Of a stretch of DNA of 64,000 nucleotides, positions 1 through 9,434 are shown one piece after another (the stretch's first letter is position 1; every line of letters starts with the position of its first letter). The position numbers and the translations under genes are program-made. Source of the DNA: Janthinobacterium psychrotolerans (GTDB lineage Bacteria > Pseudomonadota > Gammaproteobacteria > Burkholderiales > Burkholderiaceae_D); the NCBI RefSeq assembly GCF_001677885.1, contig NZ_LOCQ01000062.1:434001-498000 (forward strand), given 5' to 3'. The notes under the pieces were generated by a model. That model searched no databases. It saw only the letters and a list, made by a program, of their open reading frames with translations, and was not told the origin of the DNA.

Positions 1-192
1 AAGCCGCTGGCGCTGCGCCTGCTGGAGATGGTGGTGTTGTACTTCATCGTCGGCGGCGTGGCCTTCATGCTCGAAGCGCGCCTCGGTAATGCTTTCCCGC
101 AAACCTGGGAGTTTTATGCCATTACCGGATGCTTGTTTCTGGTCCTGGCATTTCCGGGATTCGTGGCACGCTACCTGCGCAAACGCCGCTAA
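1..192 (+). CDS. DUF2818 family membrane protein, C-terminal part
   Basis: The window opens inside this gene, and the frame reads to a TAA at 190-192. The 63 visible residues contain a hydrophobic stretch (LLEMVVLYFIVGGVAFML), a conserved-looking GNAFPQTWEFYAITG segment, and a second hydrophobic helix ending in a basic tail (RYLRKRR). This matches, from memory, the C-terminal half of DUF2818, a family of about 100 residues with no known reaction. The gene usually lies just after nuoN in betaproteobacteria and before a Nudix hydrolase, and a Nudix gene follows here. A role near respiratory complex I is inferred only from that neighbourhood. The start codon lies upstream of the window. Confidence 0.75.
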   Translation, partial: KPLALRLLEMVVLYFIVGGVAFMLEARLGNAFPQTWEFYAITGCLFLVLAFPGFVARYLRKRR

Positions 193-207
193 ACACCACT
201 GCAAAAG

Positions 208-230
208 CGGCGCCTCAGGCGCCGTTTTTT
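208..230 (+). terminator. Rho-independent terminator after DUF2818 gene
   Basis: A perfect 7-bp stem (CGGCGCC / GGCGCCG) closes a 3-base loop and is followed directly by six T residues at 225-230. It sits 16 bp after the DUF2818 stop and 18 bp before the Nudix start. It therefore probably ends the upstream (nuo-type) transcript. Confidence 0.85.
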
Positions 231-248
231 ATTGAATAAGGACTACGC

Positions 249-806
249 ATGGACACGCATCTGCTTGAAACCAAAGTCGACGGCGAGACCGTTTTTACGG
301 GCGGCTTCCTGCAAGTGCGGCGCGACCGCGTCAGCCTGCCTGATGGCAAGATCACCAGCCGCGAATACATCCTGCACCCGGGCGCGGTGGTGATCCTGCC
401 GCTGCTCGACGACGGCACGGTGCTGATGGAGCGCCAGTTCCGCTATCCGCTGAACCAGGTCTTTATTGAATTTCCCGCCGGTAAAATCGATGCGGGCGAA
501 GCGCACCTGGCCTGCGCCCAGCGCGAACTGCTGGAAGAGACCGGCTATACGGCCAGCGACTGGCAATTTGTGTCCACCATCCACAACGCCATCGCCTATT
601 CGGACGAGCACCTGGAACTGTTCCTGGCGCGCGGCCTGGTGGCCGGCGAACGCCAGCTTGACGAAGGCGAATTCCTGGAGACCTTCACGGCCACCGTGCC
701 GCAATTGCTGGACTGGGTGCGCGACGGCACGATTACCGACGTGAAAACCGTGATCGGCATCTTCTGGCTCGACAAAATCACCAGCGGCGCCTGGCAGCCG
801 GCCTGA
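249..806 (+). CDS. nudF: Nudix hydrolase, ADP-ribose pyrophosphatase type
   Basis: This 185-residue protein carries a complete Nudix box at residues 78-100: G78, E84, then RELLEETG with R92, E93, E96 and E97. That is the Mg-binding helix of the family. The length and the segment before the box (RQFRYPLNQ...FPAGKIDAGE) fit cytosolic ADP-ribose pyrophosphatases, which split ADP-ribose into AMP and ribose 5-phosphate. The ATG at 249 follows an AAGGA ribosome site. The preceding terminator suggests it starts its own transcript, perhaps with the secreted protein gene 19 bp downstream. The Nudix fold is certain; the ADP-ribose substrate is inferred from overall similarity and the DUF2818 neighbour. 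Confidence 0.88.
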   Translation: MDTHLLETKVDGETVFTGGFLQVRRDRVSLPDGKITSREYILHPGAVVILPLLDDGTVLMERQFRYPLNQVFIEFPAGKIDAGEAHLACAQRELLEETGYTASDWQFVSTIHNAIAYSDEHLELFLARGLVAGERQLDEGEFLETFTATVPQLLDWVRDGTITDVKTVIGIFWLDKITSGAWQPA

Positions 807-825
807 GCGCAGGAGCAAGTTTCGC

Positions 826-1530
826 ATGCGCGCCGCCGTCTGCCTGATCCTGGCGCTGGCTTCGGCCAGCGGCAGTGCGTTGGCGCAAACGCGTACGCCA
901 TTCCAGGTGCGCTGCGAAGACACCATCAGCAAGACGGTCTCGGTGCTGACGGCGCAGCAGAATGGTTATTCCATCGACACCCATCTGCCGTACCGCGCGC
1001 TGACGGCCATGAAGGGCGTGGCGCGCAGCAATGCCTTCGTGCTCGGGCTGACCAGGACCGATTCGCAAGTGAAGATCGCGCTGGCCGGCCCGATGCTGTT
1101 CGATCCGGTCAGCGGCTACGAATGCGTGGCGCCGCAGATCGGCGTGAGCCTGACCTACGCGCCCGTGATCATCTATATCGGCCGTGAATTTCCGCCCGGT
1201 ACCTGCGCGTATGATGAGATACTCAAGCATGAACTGCGGCACATGAAAACCTATATGGACCATCTGCCGCGCGTGGAAAGCACCGTGCGCGCGGCGCTGG
1301 CCAAACGCTTCGAGGCGCGCCCCCTGTATGCGCCGCGCGGCACGGCCAAGGCGGCGCTGGCGCGCGAAATCGACACCGGCTGGCTGCCCTATATCAAGGC
1401 GGAAATGCGCAAGGTGGAAACCCTGCAGGCCGCCATCGATTCGCCGCAGGAATATGCGCGCCTGGGCAAGGCCTGCAACGGCGAAATCCAGACTATCCTG
1501 GCCGGCAAGGCTGCGCCGGCCGGCAAATGA
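826..1530 (+). CDS. Secreted protein with HExxH motif
   Basis: The product has 234 residues. Residues 1-20 form a clean signal peptide ending in SALA before Q21, so the mature protein should be periplasmic or secreted. Residues 135-139 read HELRH, the zinc-protease signature HExxH, inside the helix-like stretch EILKHELRHMKTYMDHL. Two cysteine pairs may form disulfides. I do not recognise a named family, and no third zinc ligand is obvious, so peptidase activity is only a possibility. The gene overlaps ispD by the ATGA at 1527-1530, which suggests shared transcription and coupled translation. It is likely conserved in the group but not functionally linked to isoprenoid synthesis. Confidence 0.75.
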   Translation: MRAAVCLILALASASGSALAQTRTPFQVRCEDTISKTVSVLTAQQNGYSIDTHLPYRALTAMKGVARSNAFVLGLTRTDSQVKIALAGPMLFDPVSGYECVAPQIGVSLTYAPVIIYIGREFPPGTCAYDEILKHELRHMKTYMDHLPRVESTVRAALAKRFEARPLYAPRGTAKAALAREIDTGWLPYIKAEMRKVETLQAAIDSPQEYARLGKACNGEIQTILAGKAAPAGK

Positions 1531-2255
1531 CGAAAGCAACAATGAACGGACAAGAACATACGGCCCGCCATATTGCGCTGATCCCCGCCGCCGGCGTGGG
1601 CGCGCGCATGGCAGCAAACAGCCCCAAGCAATACCTGCACATCGCCGGCAAACCAATGCTGCGCCACGCGCTCGACGCCTTTCTGGCCAGCCCGCTGATC
1701 GCCCACACCTATGTGGTGGTCAGCCCCGATGACGGCTGGATCGACGGCGTGATCCCCGAGCACGGCGTGACGGTGCTGCGCTGCGGCGGCGCGACCCGCA
1801 TGGAGAGCATTTTGAACGGCCTGCACGCGCTGCAGGACGTGCTGCAGGGCGTGGATCAGATACTGGTGCACGACGCGGCGCGGCCCGGTCTCACGCCTGC
1901 CTTGATCGCCAAGCTGATCGCGGAAGTGGGCCAGCACCCGGCCGGCGGCCTGCTGGGCTTGCCGGTGGTCGATACCGTCAAGCGGGCAGGGCAGGGCAAT
2001 GTGTCGGCCGCTACGGTGCCGCGCGACGGCCTGTGGCTGGCGCAGACGCCGCAGATGTTTTCCTATGCGCTGCTGCGCCGCGCCTTGTCCGAAGCGCGCG
2101 ATCCGGCCGCCATTACCGACGACGCCTCGGCCATCGAAGCGCTGGGCCTGTCGCCGAAACTGGTCGAGGGCCATCCGCGCAACCTGAAAGTGACCCTGCC
2201 GCGCGATATACAGACGGCAGAGATGTACCTCGCCCACCCCGATTTCGTCTCCTGA
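1527..2255 (+). CDS. ispD: 2-C-methyl-D-erythritol 4-phosphate cytidylyltransferase
   Basis: IspD joins CTP and 2-C-methyl-D-erythritol 4-phosphate to form CDP-ME in the non-mevalonate isoprenoid pathway. The N-terminal nucleotide-binding loop is visible as [12 protein letters not shown] followed by [14 protein letters not shown]. Further family segments are VVSPDDGW, the IpsD-type VHDAARP and the [18 protein letters not shown] region. The length of 242 residues is close to the usual 230-240. The start used here overlaps the previous stop by four bases; a second ATG at 1542 would trim five residues and cannot be excluded. The gene is followed 13 bp later by ispF, the common ispDF pairing. Confidence 0.96.
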   Translation: MTKATMNGQEHTARHIALIPAAGVGARMAANSPKQYLHIAGKPMLRHALDAFLASPLIAHTYVVVSPDDGWIDGVIPEHGVTVLRCGGATRMESILNGLHALQDVLQGVDQILVHDAARPGLTPALIAKLIAEVGQHPAGGLLGLPVVDTVKRAGQGNVSAATVPRDGLWLAQTPQMFSYALLRRALSEARDPAAITDDASAIEALGLSPKLVEGHPRNLKVTLPRDIQTAEMYLAHPDFVS

Positions 2256-2268
2256 ACAGAAAGACCGC

Positions 2269-2769
2269 ATGACCACCACCACTCCCGTTTTACCGTTCCG
2301 CATCGGCCAGGGCTATGACTGCCACGCACTGGTGGAACACCGCGACCTGATCATCGGCGGCGTGAAGATTCCGCACCACCTGGGCCTGCTGGGCCACTCC
2401 GACGCCGACGTGCTGCTGCACGCGATCACCGACGCCATCTTCGGCGCGGCCGCCTTGGGCGATATCGGCCGCCATTTCCCCGATACCGATGTGCGCTTCA
2501 AAGGCGCCGACTCGCGCACCCTGCTGCGCGAAGCCGTCTCGCGCGTCAAGGCCGCCGGTTATGTGATCGGCAATATCGACGCCACCATCATCGCCCAGCG
2601 TCCGAAAATGGCGCCCCATATCGGCGCCATGTGCGCCAACGTGGCGGCAGACCTGGGCGTGACGGTGGGCCAGGTCAATATCAAGGCCAAGACCAATGAA
2701 AAACTGGGCTACCTGGGGCGCGAGGAAGGGATTGCGGCCGAGGCGGTGGCGCTGCTGCTGAAAGCCTGA
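2269..2769 (+). CDS. ispF: 2-C-methyl-D-erythritol 2,4-cyclodiphosphate synthase
   Basis: IspF cyclises CDP-ME 2-phosphate to the cyclodiphosphate, releasing CMP, two steps after IspD. The three metal ligands of the family are visible: D17 and H19 in GYDCHAL, and H51 in [10 protein letters not shown]. The [15 protein letters not shown] block and the C-terminal [17 protein letters not shown] block are typical. At 166 residues it is of normal length. It stands 13 bp after ispD in the same direction. It converges on the histidine kinase gene, whose stop lies only 7 bp away on the other strand, leaving no room for a separate terminator. Confidence 0.97.
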   Translation: MTTTTPVLPFRIGQGYDCHALVEHRDLIIGGVKIPHHLGLLGHSDADVLLHAITDAIFGAAALGDIGRHFPDTDVRFKGADSRTLLREAVSRVKAAGYVIGNIDATIIAQRPKMAPHIGAMCANVAADLGVTVGQVNIKAKTNEKLGYLGREEGIAAEAVALLLKA

Positions 2770-2776
2770 TCGCGCA

Positions 2777-4168
2777 TCACGTCGTCTGGCGCGGCACCGC
2801 CAGGCATAGCACTACCCGCAATCCCGGCTCGTTGTCTTCGAGGCGCAAAATGCCGCCATGCAGGCGCGCCACGGCCGATACCAGCGCCAGGCCCAGGCCG
2901 ACACCCGGCGTGCCGCGGCTGGTGTCGCTGCGATAAAAACGTTCGACCACGCGCGCGCGTTCGCCTTCGGGCACGCCGGGGCCGTTGTCGGCCACCGTCA
3001 GTTCGATATCGAGTTCGCTGGCGCGGCGTGCGCCGATGGCGATATGGCCGTGGGCCGGTGCGTATTTCAAGGCGTTTTCCACCAGGTTGCCCAGCGCTTG
3101 CGCCAGCAGCAGCGGGTCGCCCACGGTGTGCAGCATGCCCTGCGGCAAGAACGTCAGGCTGACGTCGTTCAGTTCGGCCACCGGCAGGTAAAACTCCGTC
3201 ACTTCGGCCGCCAGTTTCGCCAGGTCGACTGGCACGAAGCCGCCGCGGCGCGTGCCGCTGTCGATTTCGGCCAGGCGCAGCAGGGCGTTGAAGATCGCCA
3301 TCACGCGGTCGACGTCGTTGATGGCAGCCTCGATTTCGGCGTAAGTGTCGGCTTCCGGTGGGCGCGTGACCGACAATTCTTCCAGCCGTGCGCGCAACTC
3401 CGACAGCGGCGTGCGCAGGTCGTGGGCGATGGCGTTCGACACGTCCTGCACGCTGTGCACCAGGTGCTCGATCTGGTCCAGCATGCCGTTCACCGTGTGG
3501 GTCAGCCTTTCCAGTTCGTCGCCCTGGCGCGGCGTGGGCAGGCGCTGCGTCAGCTTGCCGGCAATGATGGCGGCGGTGGTCTGGCTGATGCTGTCGACCT
3601 TGCGCAGCAGCACGCGGCGGATCAAGAGGGCGCCCAGCACCGCCACCAGCAGCACGGCGCAAGCGCAGCCGAGCAAGCCGCGCACGAACAGTTTTTCCAG
3701 TTTTTCAAAGCGATTGAGGTTGCTGGCCAGCAGCAGCCGGTAGCCGCCCGGCAGCACCGTGTGGATCAGTTCGACGCGGCGTTCGATGCCATCGACCAGG
3801 ATGGTGGCCGCGCAGGGGCTGGTGTGGTTCGGTGCGCCGGTGGGCCAGGCGTCGAGGTTGCCGGCCAGCTTGACGCCATTGGGTGCCATGAACAGCATCA
3901 GCCGGCCCACGCCCTGGTAGGTGCCGCTGGTCTGCGCTTCGATGGCCACCGACAGGGCGCCGGGGCCATTGCTGGCAAACAGTTTCGACAGGCGCTCGGT
4001 ATCGGTTTGCAGCAACTCCGTGCGCACCTCTTCCACATTGGTTTTCCAGGTGTACCACAGCGGGCCGGCAAACATGGCCAGCACCAGCAGGCTGACGGCC
4101 ACGTAGCCGGTGGCGATGGTGCGCGCCGAAAAGGCCGGCACCCGCAACAGCGGCAGCGGTTCAGGCAT
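2777..4168 (-). CDS. Sensor histidine kinase of efflux operon
   Basis: This 463-residue membrane kinase has a first helix near residues 21-39, a periplasmic domain to about 160, and a second helix near 163-184. A HAMP-like segment and a dimerisation domain follow, with phospho-acceptor H249 in the motif NAIAHDLRTPL. The ATP-binding domain shows the N box (NLVENALKYAP), the G1 box (VADNGPGVP) and the G2 box (GTPGVGLGLAL). It is the classic EnvZ/QseC-type layout. Its start overlaps the response regulator stop by 8 bp. It lies last in a minus-strand operon behind an RND pump, so it most likely senses a pump substrate or envelope stress. The signal itself cannot be read from sequence. Confidence 0.92.
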   Translation of the reverse strand: MPEPLPLLRVPAFSARTIATGYVAVSLLVLAMFAGPLWYTWKTNVEEVRTELLQTDTERLSKLFASNGPGALSVAIEAQTSGTYQGVGRLMLFMAPNGVKLAGNLDAWPTGAPNHTSPCAATILVDGIERRVELIHTVLPGGYRLLLASNLNRFEKLEKLFVRGLLGCACAVLLVAVLGALLIRRVLLRKVDSISQTTAAIIAGKLTQRLPTPRQGDELERLTHTVNGMLDQIEHLVHSVQDVSNAIAHDLRTPLSELRARLEELSVTRPPEADTYAEIEAAINDVDRVMAIFNALLRLAEIDSGTRRGGFVPVDLAKLAAEVTEFYLPVAELNDVSLTFLPQGMLHTVGDPLLLAQALGNLVENALKYAPAHGHIAIGARRASELDIELTVADNGPGVPEGERARVVERFYRSDTSRGTPGVGLGLALVSAVARLHGGILRLEDNEPGLRVVLCLAVPRQTT

Positions 4169-4841
4169 GGTCGCTCAGCATGTAGCCGGCGCTGCGCACC
4201 GTGCGCAGCAGCTGGGTGGGAAAGCCGGCGTCGATCTTCTGGCGCAGCTTGCTGATATGCACGTCGATCACATTGGTCTGCGGATCGAAATGGTAGTCCC
4301 AGACATTTTCCAGCAGCATGGTGCGCGTAACGATCTGGTTGGCGTGGCGCAGCAGGTATTCCAGCAGCTTGAATTCGCGCGGCTGCAGAGTCAGCTGCTT
4401 GCCGTCGCGCATCACCTTGTGCGTCAGCAGGTCGATCGACAGGCCGCCCAGGGCCAGGCTGGTCTCGACGCTTTTTTCTTGCGAGCGGCGCAGCAGGGCG
4501 TCCAGTCTCGCCAGCAGCTCGCCAAACGCAAACGGCTTGATCAGGTAATCGTCGCCGCCGCTTTTCAGGCCGCGGATGCGCTCGTCGACGCCGTCGAGGG
4601 CGCTGAGGATCAGGATCGGCACCCGGTTGCCGCTCTTGCGCAGGGTTTCCACGATGGCCAGGCCGTCGATGCCGCCCGGCAGCATGCGGTCCATGATGAT
4701 GGCGTCGTAGGCGGCGCTGACGGCATGGTACATGCCGTCGCGGCCGTTGTCGGCATGGTCGACCGTGTGGCCGGCCTCGCCCAGTCCCTTGATGACAAAG
4801 CGCGATACGCGCTCATTGTCTTCCACTAATAATAATTTCAC
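4161..4841 (-). CDS. OmpR-family response regulator of efflux operon
   Basis: This 226-residue regulator has a receiver domain with acidic residues in LLLVEDN, phospho-acceptor D51 in AIIMDRMLPGG, and the conserved lysine in YLIKPFAFGEL. A C-terminal winged helix follows, with the recognition region NVIDVHISKLRQKID and the ending TVRSAGYML. It starts 18 bp after the stop of the outer-membrane channel gene and overlaps the kinase gene, so all five genes from the adaptor onward can be one transcript. The family is DNA-binding, and the natural target is the promoter region near 10587-10784, but this is inferred. The start ATG leads directly into the MKLLLVEDN core. Confidence 0.94.
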   Translation of the reverse strand: MKLLLVEDNERVSRFVIKGLGEAGHTVDHADNGRDGMYHAVSAAYDAIIMDRMLPGGIDGLAIVETLRKSGNRVPILILSALDGVDERIRGLKSGGDDYLIKPFAFGELLARLDALLRRSQEKSVETSLALGGLSIDLLTHKVMRDGKQLTLQPREFKLLEYLLRHANQIVTRTMLLENVWDYHFDPQTNVIDVHISKLRQKIDAGFPTQLLRTVRSAGYMLSDHA

Positions 4842-4859
4842 TGCCAGCCTCGTCTCGAT

Positions 4860-6287
4860 TCAGGTCGCGCCATGTTCGCGCCAGCCGCCACCGAGCGCAC
4901 GGTACAGTTCCAGCAGGCTGTTCCAGCGGTTCAGGCGCGCCGTGACCAGGGCGATTTGCGCATTGTACAGGTCGGTCTTTGCGTTCAGCACGCTCAGGTA
5001 ATCGTCGACGCCGTTGTCGTAGCGCAGCTCGGCCAGCGCCAGGCGGCGCTGCTGGGTGTCGCTGTAGGCCTGCCGCGCCGCCAGTTCCGCTTCATACGTG
5101 CCGCGCGCTGCCAGGCCGTCGGCCACCTCGCGAAACGCCATTTGCACGCTTTTTTGATATTGCGCCACGCCGATATCTTTTCCTATGCGGGCCGCGTCCA
5201 GGTTGGCCTGCTTGGCGCCGCCGTCGAACAGCGGCAATAACAGTTGCGGCGCAAACGACCAGGCGCCCGAGCCGGCGCTGAACAAGTTGCCCAGGCTGGA
5301 GCTGGCGCTGCCGGCCGTGGCCGTGAGCGAAATACGCGGAAAGAAGGCGGCGCGCGCCACGTTGACGCGGGCGTTTTCGGCGCGCAGCAGCGCTTCGGCC
5401 TGCTGTACGTCGGGCCGGCGCAGCAGCAAGTCCGACGGCAGGCCGGCCGGAATATCGGCCATCAGGGCCAGGTCGCGCAGCGGCACGGGAGCGGCCAGGT
5501 CGGCCGGCAACGGCTGGCCCAGCAGCAGCACCAGCGCGTTTTTTGCCTGCGCCTGCTGGCGTGTCAACGCCGCCTGGTTGGCCTGCGCCTGCTGCACCAC
5601 GCCTTGCGCCAGGGTGGCGTCCAGTTCGGAACCCGTACCCGTGTCGAAGCGCAATTTGGCGATGCGGTCCGATTCGCGCGCCGCCGCCTCGGTAGCGTTG
5701 CTGACCGCCAGCTGTTCGCCGAACGCCAGCATGGCCAGATACTGCTCGCTGACCTGGGCGACGAGCACGATCTGCGCCGCCTGGCGTGCGTGGCCGGTGG
5801 CCAGGTATTGCTCGCGCGCCACGTCGTCGAGCGCATTCAGCCGGCCAAAGAAATCGAGCTCCCACGAGGCCGACAGGCCCGCGCTGCGGTTGTAGCTGAC
5901 GCCATGGTTGCGGTTCGCGTCATCGGTGCTGGAAGCGTTGTTCTTGCTGTTGCTGCCGGCGACGGCCACGCCGACTTGCGGCACGGTGGCGGCCTGCTGC
6001 AGTTGCAATTGGGCGCGCGCCTGTTCGACGCGCAGCATGGCCACGCGCAGGTCGCGGTTGTTGTCGAGCGCCAGGCGCACCAGGCGGCGCAGGCTGGCGT
6101 CGCCCAGAAACCCGGCCCAGCCGGTGTCGAACGCCGACACCGCATGGTCCGTTTTTTCCACCGCATAGGCGGGGCCGGCGGGGTAGGCGGCGGGCGCCGC
6201 CTCAGGGCGCTGATACGGTTCGTTCAGTGCGCAGCCGGCCAGTGCCAGGGCGCTGGCGGCGGCGAACAGGGTCTTCATATAAATCAT
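4860..6287 (-). CDS. RND efflux outer-membrane channel lipoprotein (NodT/OprM type)
   Basis: The product has 475 residues, with a lipoprotein signal whose lipobox LAGC places the acylated cysteine at about residue 19. The rest is the two-repeat outer-membrane efflux fold. Family segments such as SWELDFFGRL, IPAGLPSDLLLRRPDV and the Ala/Gln-rich helices are present. As the trimeric outer-membrane exit duct, it would work with the adaptor and pump encoded just upstream. The first ATG is preferred because GGAG lies about 7 bases before it; it overlaps the pump stop by ATGA. An internal ATG three codons later would give a shorter signal peptide with the same lipobox. Confidence 0.94.
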   Translation of the reverse strand: MIYMKTLFAAASALALAGCALNEPYQRPEAAPAAYPAGPAYAVEKTDHAVSAFDTGWAGFLGDASLRRLVRLALDNNRDLRVAMLRVEQARAQLQLQQAATVPQVGVAVAGSNSKNNASSTDDANRNHGVSYNRSAGLSASWELDFFGRLNALDDVAREQYLATGHARQAAQIVLVAQVSEQYLAMLAFGEQLAVSNATEAAARESDRIAKLRFDTGTGSELDATLAQGVVQQAQANQAALTRQQAQAKNALVLLLGQPLPADLAAPVPLRDLALMADIPAGLPSDLLLRRPDVQQAEALLRAENARVNVARAAFFPRISLTATAGSASSSLGNLFSAGSGAWSFAPQLLLPLFDGGAKQANLDAARIGKDIGVAQYQKSVQMAFREVADGLAARGTYEAELAARQAYSDTQQRRLALAELRYDNGVDDYLSVLNAKTDLYNAQIALVTARLNRWNSLLELYRALGGGWREHGAT

Positions 6288-9200
6288 CGGTGCGCTCCTT
6301 CGACAGCGGCGGTGGGCAGCGCGGCAGGCTGTTTCGCCTTGCCCGCCACCAGCACGTAAAACAGCGGGATCATATAGGTGGCCAGGAACGTGGCGCTCAG
6401 CATGCCGCCGATCACGCCGATGCCCAGCGCCTTCTGGCTGGCCGCGCCGGCGCCGGACGCCAGCGCCAGTGGCAATACGCCCAGCACGAACGCCATCGAG
6501 GTCATGATGATGGGACGCAGCCGCAGCTTGGCCGCCTCCATGGCGGCCCCCAGGGGCGTTGCGCCATGCTGCTGCAGCTCGCGTGCAAACTCGACGATCA
6601 GAATGGCGTTCTTGGCCGACAGGCCGATGGTGGTCAAGAGCCCCACCTGGAAGTACACATCGTTGGACATGCCGAACAGGCTGGCCGCGGCTAGCGCCCC
6701 CAGCACGCCGATCGGCACCACCAGGATCACCGACACCGGCACCGACCAGCTTTCATACAGCGCCGCCAGGCTCAAAAACACCACCAGGATCGACAAGGCG
6801 TACAGCAGCGGCGCCTGGGCACCGGCTTTCGACTCCTGCAGGGAGATGCCGCTCCATTCGTAGCCGATGCCTTGCGGCAGTTGCTGCGCCAGCCGTTCCA
6901 TGGCGGCCATGGCCTGGCCCGTGCTCTTGCCGGCGGCCGGCTTGCCGAGGATCTCGGCCGATTCCACGCCGTTGTAGCGCTGCATGGCGGGCGAACCCCA
7001 GGCCCATTCGGCCGCGGCAAAGGCCGAAAAAGGCACCATGTCGCCCTGTTTGTTACGCACGTGCAGCAGCTTGATATCGTCCGGATTCATGCGGAACGGG
7101 GCGTCGGCCTGCACATAGACGCGCTTGATGCGGTTGTCGGTATCAAAGAAGTTATTGATGTATTTCGAGCCCCAGGCGGTGGAAAAGGTCTGGTCCACTT
7201 CGCTCAGCGACACGCCCAGCGCGGCCGCCTTTTCATGGTCGATATTGATCTTGTAGGTCGGGTTGTCGGCCTGGCCGGTAAAACGCACCTGCATCAGGTC
7301 CGGGTCCTGGCGGGCCAGCTCCAGCAGCTGGTCGCGCGCCTTGGCCAGCGCCGCGTGACCCAGGTTGCCGCGGTCCTGCAGCTGGAACGAAAAGCCCGAG
7401 GCGGAACCGAGGCCACGGATCGGCGGCGGCTCGATCGGCGTGATCAGCGCGCCCTGATAGGAGCCATAACGGGCGGCAATGCGCGCACCGAGGGCCGAGA
7501 CGGCCAGCTTGGCGTCCTTGCGCTCGCCCCAGGGTTTGAGGCGCACGAACAGCCGGCCCAGGTTCTGGCCGCGGCCGCTGGAATTGGCGCCGTTGATGAT
7601 CATGGTGGCGTCGACCATCGCCGCTTCGTCCTTCAGCAAATACGCGCTGATATCGTCAAGCACGGCGCCGGTGCGCTCCAGCGTGCTGCCGGCCGGGGTT
7701 TGCACCTGCACGAACATATAGCCCTGGTCTTCGTTGGGCAAAAAGCCGCCCGGCAGGCGCATGAACAGCCACAGCACCAGGGCGATCAGCGCGCCATACA
7801 CCAGCAGCCAGCGGCCTTTATTGCGCACGATGCCGGCCACCCCACCCAGATAGCCGTCGCGGCGCGCATCGAAGGCACGGTTGAACCAGCCAAAAAAACC
7901 TTTTTTGTCGGCGTGTCCCGGGTCGGGGCGCTTCAAGACCATCGCGCACAGCGCCGGCGTCAAGGTCAGCGCGACAAACACCGACAGCAGCATCGAGGCC
8001 ACCACCGTCAGCGAAAACTCGCGGTAGATGGCGCCCACCGTGCCGCTGGAAAACGCCACCGGCACGAACACGGCGCACAGCACCAGCGCCACGCCAATCA
8101 GCGCGCTGCTGATCTGGCCCATGGCTTTTTGTGTCGCTTCGAATGGCGCCAGGCCGTCCTCGTGCATCACGCGCTCGACGTTTTCCACCACCACGATGGC
8201 GTCATCGACCAGCAGGCCAATCGCCAGCACCAGGCCGAACATCGACAGGGTATTGATGGTAAAACCCATGGCCGACATCACGCCAAAGGTGCCCAGCAGC
8301 ACCACCGGCACGGTGATCGACGGGATCAGGGTGGCGCGCACGTTCTGCAGGAACAAATACATCACGAGAAACACCAGAATGATGCCTTCGATCAGGGTTT
8401 TCACCACTTCATGGATCGACACTTCGATAAACGGCGTCACATCGTTCGGATATACCACCCGCAAGCCGTGCGGAAAATACGGCGCCAGTTCGATCAGGCG
8501 CGCGCGAACGGCCTCGGCCGTCGCCAGCGCATTGGCGCCCGGCGCCAGCTGGATGCCCAGGCCCGACGCGCTCTTGCCGTTGTAGCGCACGTCGACGTTG
8601 TAGTTTTCAGGCCCGAGCGCAATGCGCGCCACATCGGCCAGGCGCACCCGTGCGCCGTCGGGCAGCACTTTCAACAGGATGCGGCCGAACTGCTCGGGCG
8701 TGCGCAGCAGGGTCGCTTGCGTGATGGTGGCGCTCAGCATCTGGCCCGGCACGGACGGCGAACCACCGAGCTGGCCGCCGGAAATTTGCACGTTCTGCGT
8801 CTGGATCGCCTGGTTGACGTCCAGCGGTGTCAGCGCGTAACTCGTCAGTTTCACGGGGTCGAGCCAGACGCGCATCGCGTATTGCGTGCCGAACAGATTC
8901 ATGCTGCCGACGCCCGGAATGCGGCTCAAAGGGTCCTGGATATTTGAGGCCACGTAGTTCGAGATGTCGAACTTGCTCATGCTGTTGTCGTCCGACACAA
9001 AGCCGGCCACCATCAGGAAGTCGCTGGTCGACTTCGTCACGCGCAGGCCCGACTGCTGCACTTCGGCCGGCAGGCGCGAGGTCGCCGATTGCAATTTGTT
9101 CTGCACCTGCACCTGCGCGATGTCCGGGTCGGTGCCCGGCGCGAACGTCAATGTGGTGGTCGACTGGCCCGTGTCGTCGCTGCTCGACGACATGTACAGC

Positions 9201-9424
9201 AGGTTGTCGATCGCGCTCATCTGCTGTTCGATGACCTGGATCACCGTGTTCTGCAGGGTTTCGGCCGAGGCGCCGGGGAAGGTGGCGGCGATCTGCACCA
9301 CCGGCGGCGAGACGGGCGGGAACTGCTCGACCGGCAGCTTGAAGACGGCGATGCCGCCGGCCAGCATGATGATCAGCGACAGGACGATGGCAAAGATGGG
9401 GCGGCGGATAAAGAAATGCGACAT
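6284..9424 (-). CDS. RND multidrug efflux pump, AcrB/MexB (HAE1) family
   Basis: At 1046 residues this is a full-length inner-membrane drug/proton antiporter. It starts MSHFFIRRPIFAIVLSL, as AcrB homologues do. The proton-relay aspartates stand in GLLVDDAIVVVEN near residue 400, and the relay lysine in LSAKNAILIVEF near residue 930. The large periplasmic loops carry family segments such as GTQYAMRVWLDP and AWGSKYINNF. With the adaptor before it and the channel after it, it forms a tripartite pump. GAGGA lies 7 bases before the ATG. Substrates cannot be inferred beyond the multidrug class; drugs, dyes and solvents are usual for this family. Confidence 0.97.
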   Translation of the reverse strand: MSHFFIRRPIFAIVLSLIIMLAGGIAVFKLPVEQFPPVSPPVVQIAATFPGASAETLQNTVIQVIEQQMSAIDNLLYMSSSSDDTGQSTTTLTFAPGTDPDIAQVQVQNKLQSATSRLPAEVQQSGLRVTKSTSDFLMVAGFVSDDNSMSKFDISNYVASNIQDPLSRIPGVGSMNLFGTQYAMRVWLDPVKLTSYALTPLDVNQAIQTQNVQISGGQLGGSPSVPGQMLSATITQATLLRTPEQFGRILLKVLPDGARVRLADVARIALGPENYNVDVRYNGKSASGLGIQLAPGANALATAEAVRARLIELAPYFPHGLRVVYPNDVTPFIEVSIHEVVKTLIEGIILVFLVMYLFLQNVRATLIPSITVPVVLLGTFGVMSAMGFTINTLSMFGLVLAIGLLVDDAIVVVENVERVMHEDGLAPFEATQKAMGQISSALIGVALVLCAVFVPVAFSSGTVGAIYREFSLTVVASMLLSVFVALTLTPALCAMVLKRPDPGHADKKGFFGWFNRAFDARRDGYLGGVAGIVRNKGRWLLVYGALIALVLWLFMRLPGGFLPNEDQGYMFVQVQTPAGSTLERTGAVLDDISAYLLKDEAAMVDATMIINGANSSGRGQNLGRLFVRLKPWGERKDAKLAVSALGARIAARYGSYQGALITPIEPPPIRGLGSASGFSFQLQDRGNLGHAALAKARDQLLELARQDPDLMQVRFTGQADNPTYKINIDHEKAAALGVSLSEVDQTFSTAWGSKYINNFFDTDNRIKRVYVQADAPFRMNPDDIKLLHVRNKQGDMVPFSAFAAAEWAWGSPAMQRYNGVESAEILGKPAAGKSTGQAMAAMERLAQQLPQGIGYEWSGISLQESKAGAQAPLLYALSILVVFLSLAALYESWSVPVSVILVVPIGVLGALAAASLFGMSNDVYFQVGLLTTIGLSAKNAILIVEFARELQQHGATPLGAAMEAAKLRLRPIIMTSMAFVLGVLPLALASGAGAASQKALGIGVIGGMLSATFLATYMIPLFYVLVAGKAKQPAALPTAAVEGAHR

Positions 9425-9434
9425 GCGGCCGTCC

